A stretch of 64,000 bases of DNA from positions 1-64,000 of the forward strand of contig URQY01000005.1 in NCBI GenBank assembly GCA_900550165.1, in the 5' to 3' direction. Source of the DNA: an uncultured Eubacteriales bacterium (GTDB taxonomy: Bacteria > Bacillota > Clostridia > Oscillospirales > Oscillospiraceae). Each line of letters begins with the position of its first letter. Within the stretch, counting starts at the first letter, position 1. The notes beneath the pieces are model-generated. The model was given only the letters and a program-made list of their open reading frames with translations. It searched no databases and had not been told where the DNA came from. Positions 15,681 to 24,097 of the stretch are shown here, one piece after another. Both the position numbers and the translations under genes were made by a program.

Positions 15681-16502
15681 ATGCGAAACCATTCAAGATT
15701 TCTTTCCCTCCTGTTTTCAGGAGTTCTTTCCGTCAGTCTGCTCGCGCCGCTTTCTTCGGCGCAGGCCGCTTACGACGGCTCCATCCGCAACCTCGTCGAC
15801 CGTGTGACGGTCCTGACGGAATCGGTGCAGACGGAGAGCACCGATGAAGAAGAGCTTGCCGCGCTCGATGAGATGCAGGCAGAGCTCGAGGACAAGGCGG
15901 ATGCCAAGGAGGACACGACCGAGACGGAGACCGTCACGATGGTCGTCACGGGCGGCACGATCAACGTCCGCACCGGCCCCGGCACAAATTACGACAAGAT
16001 CACGCAGGTGGTCAGCGGCAAGCAGGTCACCGTTATCGGCGAATCGAACGGCTGGTATCAGGTCACGTTCGGCTCTACGACCGGTTGGCTGCTCGGTGAA
16101 TATCTGCGCGATCCTGCCGACCTCGACGGCTCGGTGGGCGCCAAGATCGTCTCCATGGCAATGCCCTTCCTCGGCACGCGCTACCGCTCCGGCGGCGCAT
16201 CCCCCAGCGGCTTCGACTGCTCGGGCTTCACGATGTATCTCTATGCCAAGCTCGGCTATTCGCTGCCCCATTCGGCGACCGCGCAGTATAAGAACTGCGG
16301 CTACGCCGTCGCCAAGGCAGACCTCCAGCCCGGCGATCTGGTCTTCTTCTCGGATTCCTCCCATGCCATCGGTCATGTCGGCATTTACATTGGCAACGGC
16401 CAGATCATCCACGCGCGTTACAGCGTCGGCAAGATCACGATCGACAGCCTCTCTGCGAGCTACTATGCTTCTCGCTATGTCGGTGCAAAGCGCATCGCGT
16501 AA
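15681..16502 (+). CDS. SH3b + NlpC/P60 cell-wall hydrolase
   Basis: 273 aa. A signal peptide (about 1-29, ending SSAQA-A) is followed by an acidic, helical spacer (about 45-85), an SH3b domain (about 88-145: GGTINVRTGPGTNYDKI, GWYQVTFGSTTGWLLGEYL) and an NlpC/P60 domain (about 155-273). The catalytic Cys is in FDCSGF; His residues are in GHVGIYIG and IIHAR. The enzyme is expected to cut D-Glu-diamino-acid bonds in peptidoglycan stems outside the cell. RBS GAAAGGA. It ends at a shared terminator. Confidence 0.94.
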   Translation: MRNHSRFLSLLFSGVLSVSLLAPLSSAQAAYDGSIRNLVDRVTVLTESVQTESTDEEELAALDEMQAELEDKADAKEDTTETETVTMVVTGGTINVRTGPGTNYDKITQVVSGKQVTVIGESNGWYQVTFGSTTGWLLGEYLRDPADLDGSVGAKIVSMAMPFLGTRYRSGGASPSGFDCSGFTMYLYAKLGYSLPHSATAQYKNCGYAVAKADLQPGDLVFFSDSSHAIGHVGIYIGNGQIIHARYSVGKITIDSLSASYYASRYVGAKRIA

Positions 16503-16524
16503 CAGACAAGCCTGATACAGTACA

Positions 16525-16562
16525 TAAAAAATCGGAACGGTTTTCCCGTTCCGATTTTTTCT
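16525..16562. terminator. Bidirectional terminator between NlpC/P60 gene and trmD
   Basis: Arms AAAAAATCGGAACGG and CCGTTCCGATTTTTT with a TTTTC loop; serves both convergent transcripts. Confidence 0.9.
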
Positions 16563-17366
16563 TTAGGATTCTGCGGGTGCTTCGGCTGCCTGCTCCGCCT
16601 CTGCTGCGCGGAGGGCTTCGACTTCTGCCTTCGCCTCGGCGAGCACCTTTTTTTCGCTCTTTGTTTTGAGCTGCTTTTCGTCGAACTGCGCCCAGAGGTC
16701 GGGGCGGCGCAGCATCGTGCGCTTGTAGCTCTCCTTCTTGCGCCATTTGGCCACATTCTCGTGGTGGCCGGAGAGCAGCACGTCCGGCACGCGGCGGCCA
16801 TGCCACTCATCGGGACGGGAATACTGCGGATATTCCAAAAGCCCTGCCCAGTGCGATTCCTCGGTGAAGCATTCCTCTTCCGGCAGCACGCCCGGCACCA
16901 TGCGGCAGATGGCGTCCGTCACGGCCATGGCGGGGATCTCGCCGCCCGTGACGACGAAGTCACCCATTGAAAGCTCTTCATCCACGCACTCGTCAATAAA
17001 GCGCTGGTCAATGCCCTCGTAGTGGCCGCAGACCAGAATGAGATGATCGTAGCGGTCCTTCAGCTCTCGCGCCACACTCTGCGTGAACGTCCGCCCGCAG
17101 GGGGAGAGATAGATGGTGTGGCCGCGGCTGCCGGCCTCCTCGCACACGTGCGCCCAGCAGCGGTACAAGGGGTCTGCCTGCATCACGGCGCCGCGTCCGC
17201 CGCCGTAGGGGTAGTCATCCACCTGCATCTGCTTGTTGGTCGTGTATTCGCGGATCTGGTGCGTTTTGATCGTAATATAGCCGCGCTCCTGCGCGCGCCC
17301 GAGGATGCTGACGTTCATCATCGCGTCGATCGAGGCGGGGAAGAGCGTTAAAATATCAATCCTCAT
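16563..17366 (-). CDS. trmD: tRNA (guanine-37-N1)-methyltransferase
   Basis: 267 aa. It begins MRIDILTLFP; the trefoil-knot SAM site is LVCGHYEGIDQRF ... GDFVVTGGEIPAM, and the tRNA-binding part has PQYSRPDEWHGRRVPDVLLSGHH. It methylates G37 of tRNAs reading CNN and CGG-type codons to prevent frameshifting. The C-terminus (about 235-267) is an Ala/Glu/Lys-rich tail beyond the usual end. It overlaps the end of rimM by 11 nt. Confidence 0.97.
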   Translation of the reverse strand: MRIDILTLFPASIDAMMNVSILGRAQERGYITIKTHQIREYTTNKQMQVDDYPYGGGRGAVMQADPLYRCWAHVCEEAGSRGHTIYLSPCGRTFTQSVARELKDRYDHLILVCGHYEGIDQRFIDECVDEELSMGDFVVTGGEIPAMAVTDAICRMVPGVLPEEECFTEESHWAGLLEYPQYSRPDEWHGRRVPDVLLSGHHENVAKWRKKESYKRTMLRRPDLWAQFDEKQLKTKSEKKVLAEAKAEVEALRAAEAEQAAEAPAES

Positions 17367-17904
17367 CGGTCTCTAACCCCTCGATCATGTGCACGCTGAT
17401 CTCGCGCGCCTCTTCGTCGATGTCCGTGATGAAGATATCCTTCACCGCAGGGATGAGATAGGTCTTCTCCTCACCCTTGACCTTGTAAAGCTTATGGGCG
17501 GGGTAGGAGAGCACGTCCACCACCGTGCCGATATACGTGTGGGGGAAGTAGTTGTAGACGTTCATGCCGATGATCTCGGCGTCGAAGTGCTCGCCGGGCT
17601 TGAGCTGGACATCGTTGCGGCGAATGGAGAGCACCTTGCGCTTGAGCGCGGCGGCAGCATCCATGTCGTCGATCTCGGGCAGCTTCATCAGCACCATGTC
17701 GCCCTGCACGCGCTTGCTCGTGGGGCGGAAGGGCGCGCCGTCCATGTAGAAGGTCTTGAATCCGCACAGCAGCTCCGGGCTTACGTCCCAGGGCTGTACC
17801 TTGACCTCGCCGCGCACGCCGTGCGTGTTGACGATCTGGCCGACCTCGATATATTCGGGGCGCGCGCTCGGCCGAGGCGCGTCCTTTTTGGAAAAGAGAC
17901 CCAT
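17356..17904 (-). CDS. rimM: Ribosome maturation factor RimM
   Basis: 182 aa from ATG 17904, which has AAGGAG 7 nt upstream; an ATG two codons earlier is too close to it. RimM N-domain: YIEVGQIVNTHGVRGEVKVQ, then FKTFYMDG. The PRC-barrel region has YIGTVVDVLSYPAHKLYKV, then YLIPAVKDIFITDIDEEAREI. It binds the 30S head (S19) during assembly. The first 14 residues (MGLFSKKDAPRPSA) are a lineage-specific extension. Paired with trmD as usual. Confidence 0.95.
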   Translation of the reverse strand: MGLFSKKDAPRPSARPEYIEVGQIVNTHGVRGEVKVQPWDVSPELLCGFKTFYMDGAPFRPTSKRVQGDMVLMKLPEIDDMDAAAALKRKVLSIRRNDVQLKPGEHFDAEIIGMNVYNYFPHTYIGTVVDVLSYPAHKLYKVKGEEKTYLIPAVKDIFITDIDEEAREISVHMIEGLETDED

Positions 17905-17938
17905 TGTCATGCTCCTTTGCACACTCATTGATTCTATC

Positions 17939-17967
17939 AGTATAGCGGAATCGGCGGGGGATGGCAA
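17939..17967 (-). promoter_or_regulatory. Promoter of rimM-trmD
   Basis: Minus strand TTGCCA (17962-17967), 17 nt, TATACT (17939-17944); lies just after the khpA terminator, so rimM-trmD is a separate transcription unit. Confidence 0.7.
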
Positions 17968-17970
17968 GAT

Positions 17971-18006
17971 AAAAAGTTCCCGAGAAATTTCTCGGGAACT
18001 TTTTTG
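17971..18006. terminator. Terminator of ylxM-ffh-rpsP-khpA
   Basis: Almost perfect palindrome: AAAAAGTTCCCGAGAAA and TTTCTCGGGAACTTTTTT. Confidence 0.9.
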
Positions 18007-18010
18007 TAAT

Positions 18011-18241
18011 TCAGTCTACGATGTCGACAGACACCTTTACGCCGGTGCGCTGAGCATAGGAACGGACGACCGTGCGGATCTCCTTGGCAATACGACCCTG
18101 ACGGCCAATGACCTTGCCCATATCGTCAGGTGCGACGCGCAGCTCCAACGTAAGCTCGTCCGAGCCCTGCTTCTCCGTGACGGTGACGTCATCGGGATGC
18201 TCAACAAGGCTGCGGGCGATGTAGAGCAGCAAGTCTTTCAT
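18011..18241 (-). CDS. khpA: KH-domain RNA-binding protein KhpA
   Basis: 76 aa from ATG 18241 (GGGGTG upstream; a GTG three codons earlier is the alternative). The single KH domain has the GxxG-type loop MGKVIGRQGRIAKEIRTVV. KhpA (YlqC) with KhpB binds RNA and affects cell elongation and division. The place after rpsP is conserved in Firmicutes. Confidence 0.93.
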   Translation of the reverse strand: MKDLLLYIARSLVEHPDDVTVTEKQGSDELTLELRVAPDDMGKVIGRQGRIAKEIRTVVRSYAQRTGVKVSVDIVD

Positions 18242-18259
18242 TTCTTGCACCCCGTGCTC

Positions 18260-18499
18260 TTACAGCGCGTTGACTTTCTTCAGCAGCTCACGGACCGTGT
18301 CGGTGGGCTGAGCGCCGGTCTTGATCCACTCCTGAGCGCGCTCGGCGTCGATCTTGATCTCGGCGGGGGAGACGCAGGGGTTATAGGTGCCGATCTCTTC
18401 GATGAAGCGGCCGTCGCGGGGATAGCGGGAATCGGCAACGACAACACGATAGAAGGGAGCCTTCTTAGCGCCCATTCTGCGCAGACGAATTTTAACCAT
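18260..18499 (-). CDS. rpsP: 30S ribosomal protein S16
   Basis: 79 aa from ATG 18499 (AGGT upstream). Typical S16: MVKIRLRRMGAKKAPFYRVV, ADSRYPRDGRFIEEIGTYNP. Assembly protein of the 30S body. It lies between ffh and khpA. Confidence 0.97.
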   Translation of the reverse strand: MVKIRLRRMGAKKAPFYRVVVADSRYPRDGRFIEEIGTYNPCVSPAEIKIDAERAQEWIKTGAQPTDTVRELLKKVNAL

Positions 18500-18567
18500 G
18501 GTGAATACCTCCAAAAAATAATATGTGTTTTTGTATTTATGATGAAATGCTTGTGCACTCGATCAAC

Positions 18568-19932
18568 TTATTTGAAGCGCTTCTTGCGCCCGAAGCCGCG
18601 CATCCGGCCTCCGCCCATACCGCCCATGCCCTTGGGCATCTTGCCGCGGTTCATTTGCTTGATCATATCCTGCATCAGTTCGAACTGCTTGAGAAGGCGG
18701 TTGACATCCACGACCTCGAGTCCGCAGCCGGCGGCGATGCGCCTTTTGCGGCTCGCGCCGAGCACGGCGGGATTCTCGCGCTCGTAGGGCGTCATCGAGA
18801 GGATGATCGCTTCGGTGTGCGCCATCATCTTCGGGTCGATCTCCGCGTTGGCCATCTGCTTGCCGAGCTGACCGGGCATCATGCCGGCGAGCTGCTCAAG
18901 GCTGCCCATATTTTTGAGCTGCAGAAGCTGCTCGTAATAATCGGTGAGTGTGAAACGGTTTTTCTTGAGCTTTTCTTCGAGCTTTTTCGCCTTTTCCTGG
19001 TCAATGCTCTGCTCGGCGCGCTCGATGAACGATAAAACGTCGCCCATGCCGAGAATGCGCTGCGCCATGCGGTCGGGGTGGAAGGGCTCGATCATGTCGA
19101 GCTTTTCGCCCGTGCCGATGAACTTGATGGGCTTGCCGGTGGCCGCGCGGATGGAAAGCGCCGCACCGCCGCGGGCGTCGCCGTCGAGCTTGGTGAGCAC
19201 CACGCCGTCGATGCCGAGTGCTTCGTCAAAGGCGGTGGCGGCATTGACCGCGTCCTGACCGGTCATCGCGTCGACGACGAGCAGGATCTCGGTTGGCTTG
19301 ACCGCCGCCTTGATGCGCTTGAGCTCGTCCATCAGCGCCTCGTCGATATGCAGGCGGCCCGCGGTATCGAGGAAGACAATGTCGTTGCCGTGGTCACCGG
19401 CGTATTTGACAGCCTCCTGCGCGATTTGGACGGGGTCGATCTGACCCATTTCGAAAACGGGAATATTCAATTGCTTGCCGACGACCTGCAGCTGCGTGAT
19501 GGCGGCGGGACGGTACACGTCGCACGCTGTCAGCAGCGGACGGTGGCCCTGCTTGCGGAAGTAGCCCGCGAGCTTGGCAACGTTCGTCGTCTTACCGGCG
19601 CCCTGTAAGCCGACCATCATGACAACCGTCGGCGGCTTGGAGGCGAAGGTCAGCTTCGCGTTGGCGCCGCCCATGAGCGCGGTGAGCTCTTCGCTGACGA
19701 TCTTGATGACCTGCTGGGCGGGGGTCAGGCTGTCGAGCACCTCGACGCCGACGGCGCGCTCAGACACGGTCTTGACAAAGTCCTTGACGACCTTGTAGCT
19801 CACATCCGCTTCGAGGAGCGCAAGGCGCACCTCGCGCATTGCGAGCTTGATATCCTCCTCGCTCAGGCGGCCCTTGCCGCGCAGATGCTTGAATGTGGCA
19901 TTGAGTTTTTCGCTGAGTCCTTCAAAGGCCAT
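18568..19932 (-). CDS. ffh: Signal recognition particle protein Ffh
   Basis: 454 aa. N domain (about 1-90), then GTPase G domain with GLQGAGKTTNVAKLA (P-loop), DVYRPAAITQL, DTAGRLHIDE and TKLDGDARGGAAL; then a Met-rich M domain (from about 300: MGDVLSFIERAEQ ... MGSLEQLAGMMPGQL) ending in a Gly/Met/Arg/Lys-rich tail. It binds 4.5S/6S-type SRP RNA and signal peptides and docks with FtsY. It starts 8 nt after ylxM. Confidence 0.97.
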   Translation of the reverse strand: MAFEGLSEKLNATFKHLRGKGRLSEEDIKLAMREVRLALLEADVSYKVVKDFVKTVSERAVGVEVLDSLTPAQQVIKIVSEELTALMGGANAKLTFASKPPTVVMMVGLQGAGKTTNVAKLAGYFRKQGHRPLLTACDVYRPAAITQLQVVGKQLNIPVFEMGQIDPVQIAQEAVKYAGDHGNDIVFLDTAGRLHIDEALMDELKRIKAAVKPTEILLVVDAMTGQDAVNAATAFDEALGIDGVVLTKLDGDARGGAALSIRAATGKPIKFIGTGEKLDMIEPFHPDRMAQRILGMGDVLSFIERAEQSIDQEKAKKLEEKLKKNRFTLTDYYEQLLQLKNMGSLEQLAGMMPGQLGKQMANAEIDPKMMAHTEAIILSMTPYERENPAVLGASRKRRIAAGCGLEVVDVNRLLKQFELMQDMIKQMNRGKMPKGMGGMGGGRMRGFGRKKRFK

Positions 19933-19939
19933 GGATGTA

Positions 19940-20305
19940 TTACTCCTTGAGTGCTGCCGCCTCGGTCTCGATCACGCCGGCAAGCTCTTCGAGCTGGCGG
20001 TCTTCATACCGGCGGAGGTTGAGCTGCTTGATCTGCTGCGCCGCGTCCGCGATCTTCTCTGTGTGGGGCCGAAGCTGCATGAAGCGCTTGATGAGCCCCG
20101 TCTTGTCTTCGATCTCGGTCATGTAGTTCTCCGCGCGCACGATGACGTCGCGCACGCCCTGACGGGAGATGCCGTAGTTCTCGGCAATTTCGGAGAGCGA
20201 CAGGTCCTCGTTATAATAGAGATCGTAGAATTCCTTCTGGCGGTCGGTGAGAAGCTCCCCATAAAAGTCGAAGAGCATCGTCATACGAAAGGTCTGGTTT
20301 TTCAC
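19940..20305 (-). CDS. ylxM: YlxM/p13-like putative helix-turn-helix protein
   Basis: 121 aa from GTG 20305 (AGGAGG 8 nt upstream). Family pattern: LFDFYGELLTDRQKEFYDLY, YNEDLSLSEIAENYGISRQG, VRDVIVRAE. YlxM proteins sit before ffh in most Firmicutes and bind SRP components in streptococci. The operon order ylxM-ffh-rpsP-khpA is preserved. Confidence 0.92.
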   Translation of the reverse strand: MKNQTFRMTMLFDFYGELLTDRQKEFYDLYYNEDLSLSEIAENYGISRQGVRDVIVRAENYMTEIEDKTGLIKRFMQLRPHTEKIADAAQQIKQLNLRRYEDRQLEELAGVIETEAAALKE

Positions 20306-20364
20306 GGGAAGTTCCTCCTTGTGCAGATTCTTATGTAAAGTTTTATACCTTTACAACACGAATC

Positions 20365-20393
20365 AGTTTACATGATTTTATCAAAATTGTCAA
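20365..20393 (-). promoter_or_regulatory. Promoter of the ylxM-ffh operon
   Basis: Minus strand TTGACA (20388-20393), 17 nt, TAAACT (20365-20370). Confidence 0.75.
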
Positions 20394-20546
20394 GGAAAAA
20401 TCGCAAGAAAAAGGTCACGCGGGCAGAAAATTCACGCCTTTTTGCGTGCGATCCCCGCTTTTGGGGGAGAAAAGAGTGGAATTGTTCACGGTTTCGTGGT
20501 ATCCTAAGGGCAAATTCTGAAAAATTGACCACAGGAGGAATCGGTG

Positions 20547-21818
20547 ATGGAACCGATCAGACGTGAGATTGCACCCGAGGTCTGCCTCAACTATGTGCGG
20601 TCGGAAAAATTCAAAACAGGCACGCTGAGCGTCCAGCTCATCGCGCCGCTTGACGAGGAGACGGCGAGCTTCGGCGCGCTGCTGCCGAGCGTGCTGCGCC
20701 GCGGCACGATGGCACACCCCGATATGCGCTCGCTCTCCACGGCGCTCGACCTGCTCTACGGCTCGTCGATCGGCTGCACGGTGCGCAAAAAGGGCGAGAA
20801 CCAGTGCATCGGCTTTGCCGCGAGCTTCATCGACGAGGCCTTTGTTCCCGGCGGGGAGAAGCTTCTTGAGCCGATGTGCGACCTTCTGGGCGAGCTGCTG
20901 CTCGACCCCGTGACGCGCAACGGCCGCTTCTTGAGCGACTATGTCGAAAGTGAGAAGCAGAATCTTATCGACGCGATCCGCGGCATCATCAACGACAAGC
21001 GCGACTACGCGGACCTGCGGCTTTTGCAGGAGATGTGCCGCGGCGAGCGCTACGGGGTGGACAAATTCGGCTCCATCGCGCGCGTGGAGAAGATCACGAA
21101 TCAAACCCTGTTCCGCTACTATCAGGAGCTTTTATCCACGGCGCATCTGGAGCTTTTCTACTGCGGCAGCGCGGAGCTTGCGCGCGTGGAGGGGGCGCTT
21201 TCCCGTGCGTTTGCACCGCTTCAGCGCGGGCAGGTCGTGCCGCCGGCCGTCGCGGAAAAGTGTCCCGCGCCCCAAACGCCGCGCGAGATCACCGAGCGCA
21301 TGGACGTGACGCAGGGCAAGCTCTCGATGGGCTGGCGCGCATCGACTGCCGACGCGCCCGCGATGATGCTCGCAAACCTCATCTTCGGCGGGTACAGCAA
21401 CTCCAAGCTCTTTCTGAATGTGCGCGAAAAGCTGTCCCTCTGCTACTATGCCTCGTCCTCGTACCACCGATCCAAGGGCATCGTGACGGTGTCGTCCGGC
21501 ATCGAGAGTAAGGACGTTGAAACGGCTAGGCGTGAGATCCTCGCCCAGCTTGAAAGCGTGCAGCGCGGGGAATTCGAGCCCTGGGAGGTCGAGGGGGCGA
21601 GAGCCTGCCTGATCGCGTCGCTCGAATCGCGCGGCGACAGCGCCGGGCGCATGGAGGAAAACACCCTCGGACAGGCGGCCACAGGCATCCGCGAGACGGC
21701 GGACGAGCTCATCGCGGCGCTCCGGGGCGTGACGGATGAGCGCATCGCCGAGGCTGCGCAGAGCATGGCGCTCGATACGATCTATTTCCTCACAGGGGAG
21801 GATGGCGCAAATGGATAA
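20547..21818 (+). CDS. M16 peptidase-like protein lacking the zinc motif (YmfF-like)
   Basis: 423 aa from ATG 20547 (AGGAGG 8 nt upstream). Two M16 (pitrilysin-type) halves can be followed: FGALLPSVLRRGTMAHPDMR in the N-half, GKLSMGWRAS ... SKLFLNVREKLSLCYYASSS in the C-half. There is no HxxEH zinc site where active enzymes have one, so it is probably the non-catalytic partner of the next gene, as in YmfF/YmfH-type pairs. The stop overlaps the next start by 8 nt. Confidence 0.88.
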   Translation: MEPIRREIAPEVCLNYVRSEKFKTGTLSVQLIAPLDEETASFGALLPSVLRRGTMAHPDMRSLSTALDLLYGSSIGCTVRKKGENQCIGFAASFIDEAFVPGGEKLLEPMCDLLGELLLDPVTRNGRFLSDYVESEKQNLIDAIRGIINDKRDYADLRLLQEMCRGERYGVDKFGSIARVEKITNQTLFRYYQELLSTAHLELFYCGSAELARVEGALSRAFAPLQRGQVVPPAVAEKCPAPQTPREITERMDVTQGKLSMGWRASTADAPAMMLANLIFGGYSNSKLFLNVREKLSLCYYASSSYHRSKGIVTVSSGIESKDVETARREILAQLESVQRGEFEPWEVEGARACLIASLESRGDSAGRMEENTLGQAATGIRETADELIAALRGVTDERIAEAAQSMALDTIYFLTGEDGANG

Positions 21819-23088
21819 AAAAGAAGTATTGTATCCTCGCATCGGCGAGACGGTCATCGAAGCGACGCTTGACAACGGGCTGAAGCTTTTTATCGTCCCC
21901 AAGCCGAAGCACCGCAAGAAATACGCCTTTTTTGCCACACGCTACGGCGGCATGGATATGCAGTTCATCCGAAACGGCGAAAAGTGCGATACGCCCGCGG
22001 GCATCGCGCATTATTTAGAGCATAAGATGTTCGACACGGAGGACGGCAACGCCCTCCAGCAGCTCTCGCAGAACGGCGCGGAGCCGAACGCCTTCACCTC
22101 CAACGCGATGACGGGCTATTACTTTGACTGCACCGAGCACTTTGAAGAGAATCTGCGCATTCTGCTCTCGTTTGTCTCCATCCCGTATTTTACGGACGAA
22201 AGCGTGGAAAAGGAGCGCGGCATCATCGGTCAGGAGATCCGCATGGTCGAGGATTCACCCGACTGGCAGGTCTATGAAAGGCTGCTTGCCTGCCTGTACC
22301 GCACCTCGCCCGCGCGCGTGCCCATCGCCGGCACGGTCGAGAGCATCGCGGGCATCACCGCGCAGACGCTCTACGACTGCCACCATGCGTTTTACTGCCC
22401 CTCCAACATGGCGCTGTGCGTCGTCGGCAACGTCGATGTGAACGCGGTGATCGCACTGGCGGAAGAGATCCTCCCGCGCGAGCGCGGCGAGGAAATCGGC
22501 CGCTGCTACGGGGAAGAGGAGGACGCTTCTGCCGCGCAGCACGAGACCACCGCGCAGATGGAGGTCGCGCTGCCGCAGTTCCTTGTGGGCTTCAAGTGCG
22601 CGGCGGAGGAAAAAGACCTCATGCGCCAGTCGCTCATCGGCGAGATGGCCTGTGATGTGCTGCTCGGCGATTCCTCGCCGCTCTACCAGCGCCTTTACGA
22701 CGAGGGGCTCATCAATGCGAGCTTTGGCGGCGGCTTCGACCAGCTTCCGGGCGTTGCGGTCCTGTGCGCCGGCGGTGAGAGCGAGCAGCCGCAAAAGGTG
22801 AGCGACGCCATTCTTGCCGAGGCGCAGCGCCTTGCGCGCGAGGGCATCGACCCTGCGTTTTTCGAGCAGATCCGCCGCGCGAGCTTCGGCGCGACGCTGC
22901 GCGCGCTCAACTCGTTTGAAAATATCGCCGTCTCGCTCATCGACGGCTATTTCCGCCATTTCGACGCGCTCCGGTTCCCCGAGGCCTATGAGAGCATCGA
23001 AAAGGCTGACGTCGAGCGCTTCCTGCGAGAGAATTTTACCGCTGAGCGACGCGCGCTCTCCATCATCGAATCGAAAAAAGAGGATTGA
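21811..23088 (+). CDS. M16 zinc metallopeptidase (YmfH-like)
   Basis: 425 aa from ATG 21811 (GGGGAGG about 10 nt upstream; overlaps the previous stop). The inverted zinc motif HYLEH is in PAGIAHYLEHKMFDTEDG, with the downstream Glu in EKERGIIGQEIRMVEDSP. The C-half has SSPLYQRLYDEGLINASFGG. It should work as a heterodimer with the preceding non-catalytic paralog, degrading peptides inside the cell. Confidence 0.92.
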   Translation: MDKKEVLYPRIGETVIEATLDNGLKLFIVPKPKHRKKYAFFATRYGGMDMQFIRNGEKCDTPAGIAHYLEHKMFDTEDGNALQQLSQNGAEPNAFTSNAMTGYYFDCTEHFEENLRILLSFVSIPYFTDESVEKERGIIGQEIRMVEDSPDWQVYERLLACLYRTSPARVPIAGTVESIAGITAQTLYDCHHAFYCPSNMALCVVGNVDVNAVIALAEEILPRERGEEIGRCYGEEEDASAAQHETTAQMEVALPQFLVGFKCAAEEKDLMRQSLIGEMACDVLLGDSSPLYQRLYDEGLINASFGGGFDQLPGVAVLCAGGESEQPQKVSDAILAEAQRLAREGIDPAFFEQIRRASFGATLRALNSFENIAVSLIDGYFRHFDALRFPEAYESIEKADVERFLRENFTAERRALSIIESKKED

Positions 23089-23095
23089 TCGTTCT

Positions 23096-24097
23096 ATGAA
23101 ATTTACCGATGTACCCATCAGCTTCCCCGGGCTTTTCGGCGACTGGCAGTTCACCGCGCCCTCCAAGGCGCTCGATATCGGAAACGGCATCTACTGGTAT
23201 GGCATCATCATCGCCGCCGGTATGCTGCTGGGGCTCTATTTCTGCATGAAGCAGGCGCCGAAATACGGCCTGACCGAGGATAACGTCATCGACATGGTGC
23301 TGTGGGCCATTCCGTTTTCCATCATCGGCGCGCGGCTCTACTATGTGCTCTTTTACCTCGACCTGTTCCGCAGCAGCGACGGGTCGATCAACTGGTCCTC
23401 GACCTACCGCATCTGGGACGGCGGCCTTGCCATCTACGGCGGCGTCATCGCGGGCTTTTTGACAGCCTTCCTCTTCAGCCAATGCAAAAAGCTCTCGTTC
23501 TGGGCGCTGGCGGACTGCTGCGTGCAGGGCCTTTTCATCGGGCAGGCCATCGGCCGCTGGGGGAATTTTATGAATCGCGAGGCCTTCGGCGGCCTGACCG
23601 ACCTTCCCTGGCGGATGCGGCTGTGGGTCTCGTCCACGACCTATGTGGACGTGCACCCGACGTTCCTCTATGAGAGCCTGTGGAATGTCATCGGCCTGCT
23701 GCTTCTTTATTTCATCGTCTCCCGTGCCCGCCGCTTTGACGGAGAAAATACCTGCTTTTACTTCCTCTGGTACGGCATTGGCCGCTTCTGGATCGAGGGC
23801 CTGCGAACCGACAGCCTGTATCTGTTCGACTGGACGCTCTTCGGCGAGCGCATCCGCGTGTCGCAGGCGCTGTCTTTTGTGATGGTGCTCGTGAGCGCGG
23901 GAGTGCTTATCTATCAGCTCGGGATCCGAAAGGCCGACGGCTCGGGGCTCTATGTGAAAACGCACGCCGCCGCTCCCGCTGCCGAGGCCGCGGAGGGGAA
24001 GACGGACCCGCCTGCGGATGACCTCCCGACGCTTCCGGAGGAAGCTGCGCCGGAGTCGCAGCCGTCCGCCGACGGGCTCCCGAAGGACGATACGTGA
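23096..24097 (+). CDS. lgt: Prolipoprotein diacylglyceryl transferase
   Basis: 333 aa, ATG 23096. Seven-helix membrane enzyme; motifs IYWYGIIIAAGMLLGLYF, IPFSIIGARLYYVLFYLD, IWDGGLAIYGGVIAGF and the signature GRWGNFMNREAFGG. It moves diacylglycerol from phosphatidylglycerol to the lipobox Cys of lipoproteins. After the last helix there is an unusual Ala/Pro/Asp-rich tail of about 45 residues. The stop overlaps the start of the next gene. Confidence 0.96.
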   Translation: MKFTDVPISFPGLFGDWQFTAPSKALDIGNGIYWYGIIIAAGMLLGLYFCMKQAPKYGLTEDNVIDMVLWAIPFSIIGARLYYVLFYLDLFRSSDGSINWSSTYRIWDGGLAIYGGVIAGFLTAFLFSQCKKLSFWALADCCVQGLFIGQAIGRWGNFMNREAFGGLTDLPWRMRLWVSSTTYVDVHPTFLYESLWNVIGLLLLYFIVSRARRFDGENTCFYFLWYGIGRFWIEGLRTDSLYLFDWTLFGERIRVSQALSFVMVLVSAGVLIYQLGIRKADGSGLYVKTHAAAPAAEAAEGKTDPPADDLPTLPEEAAPESQPSADGLPKDDT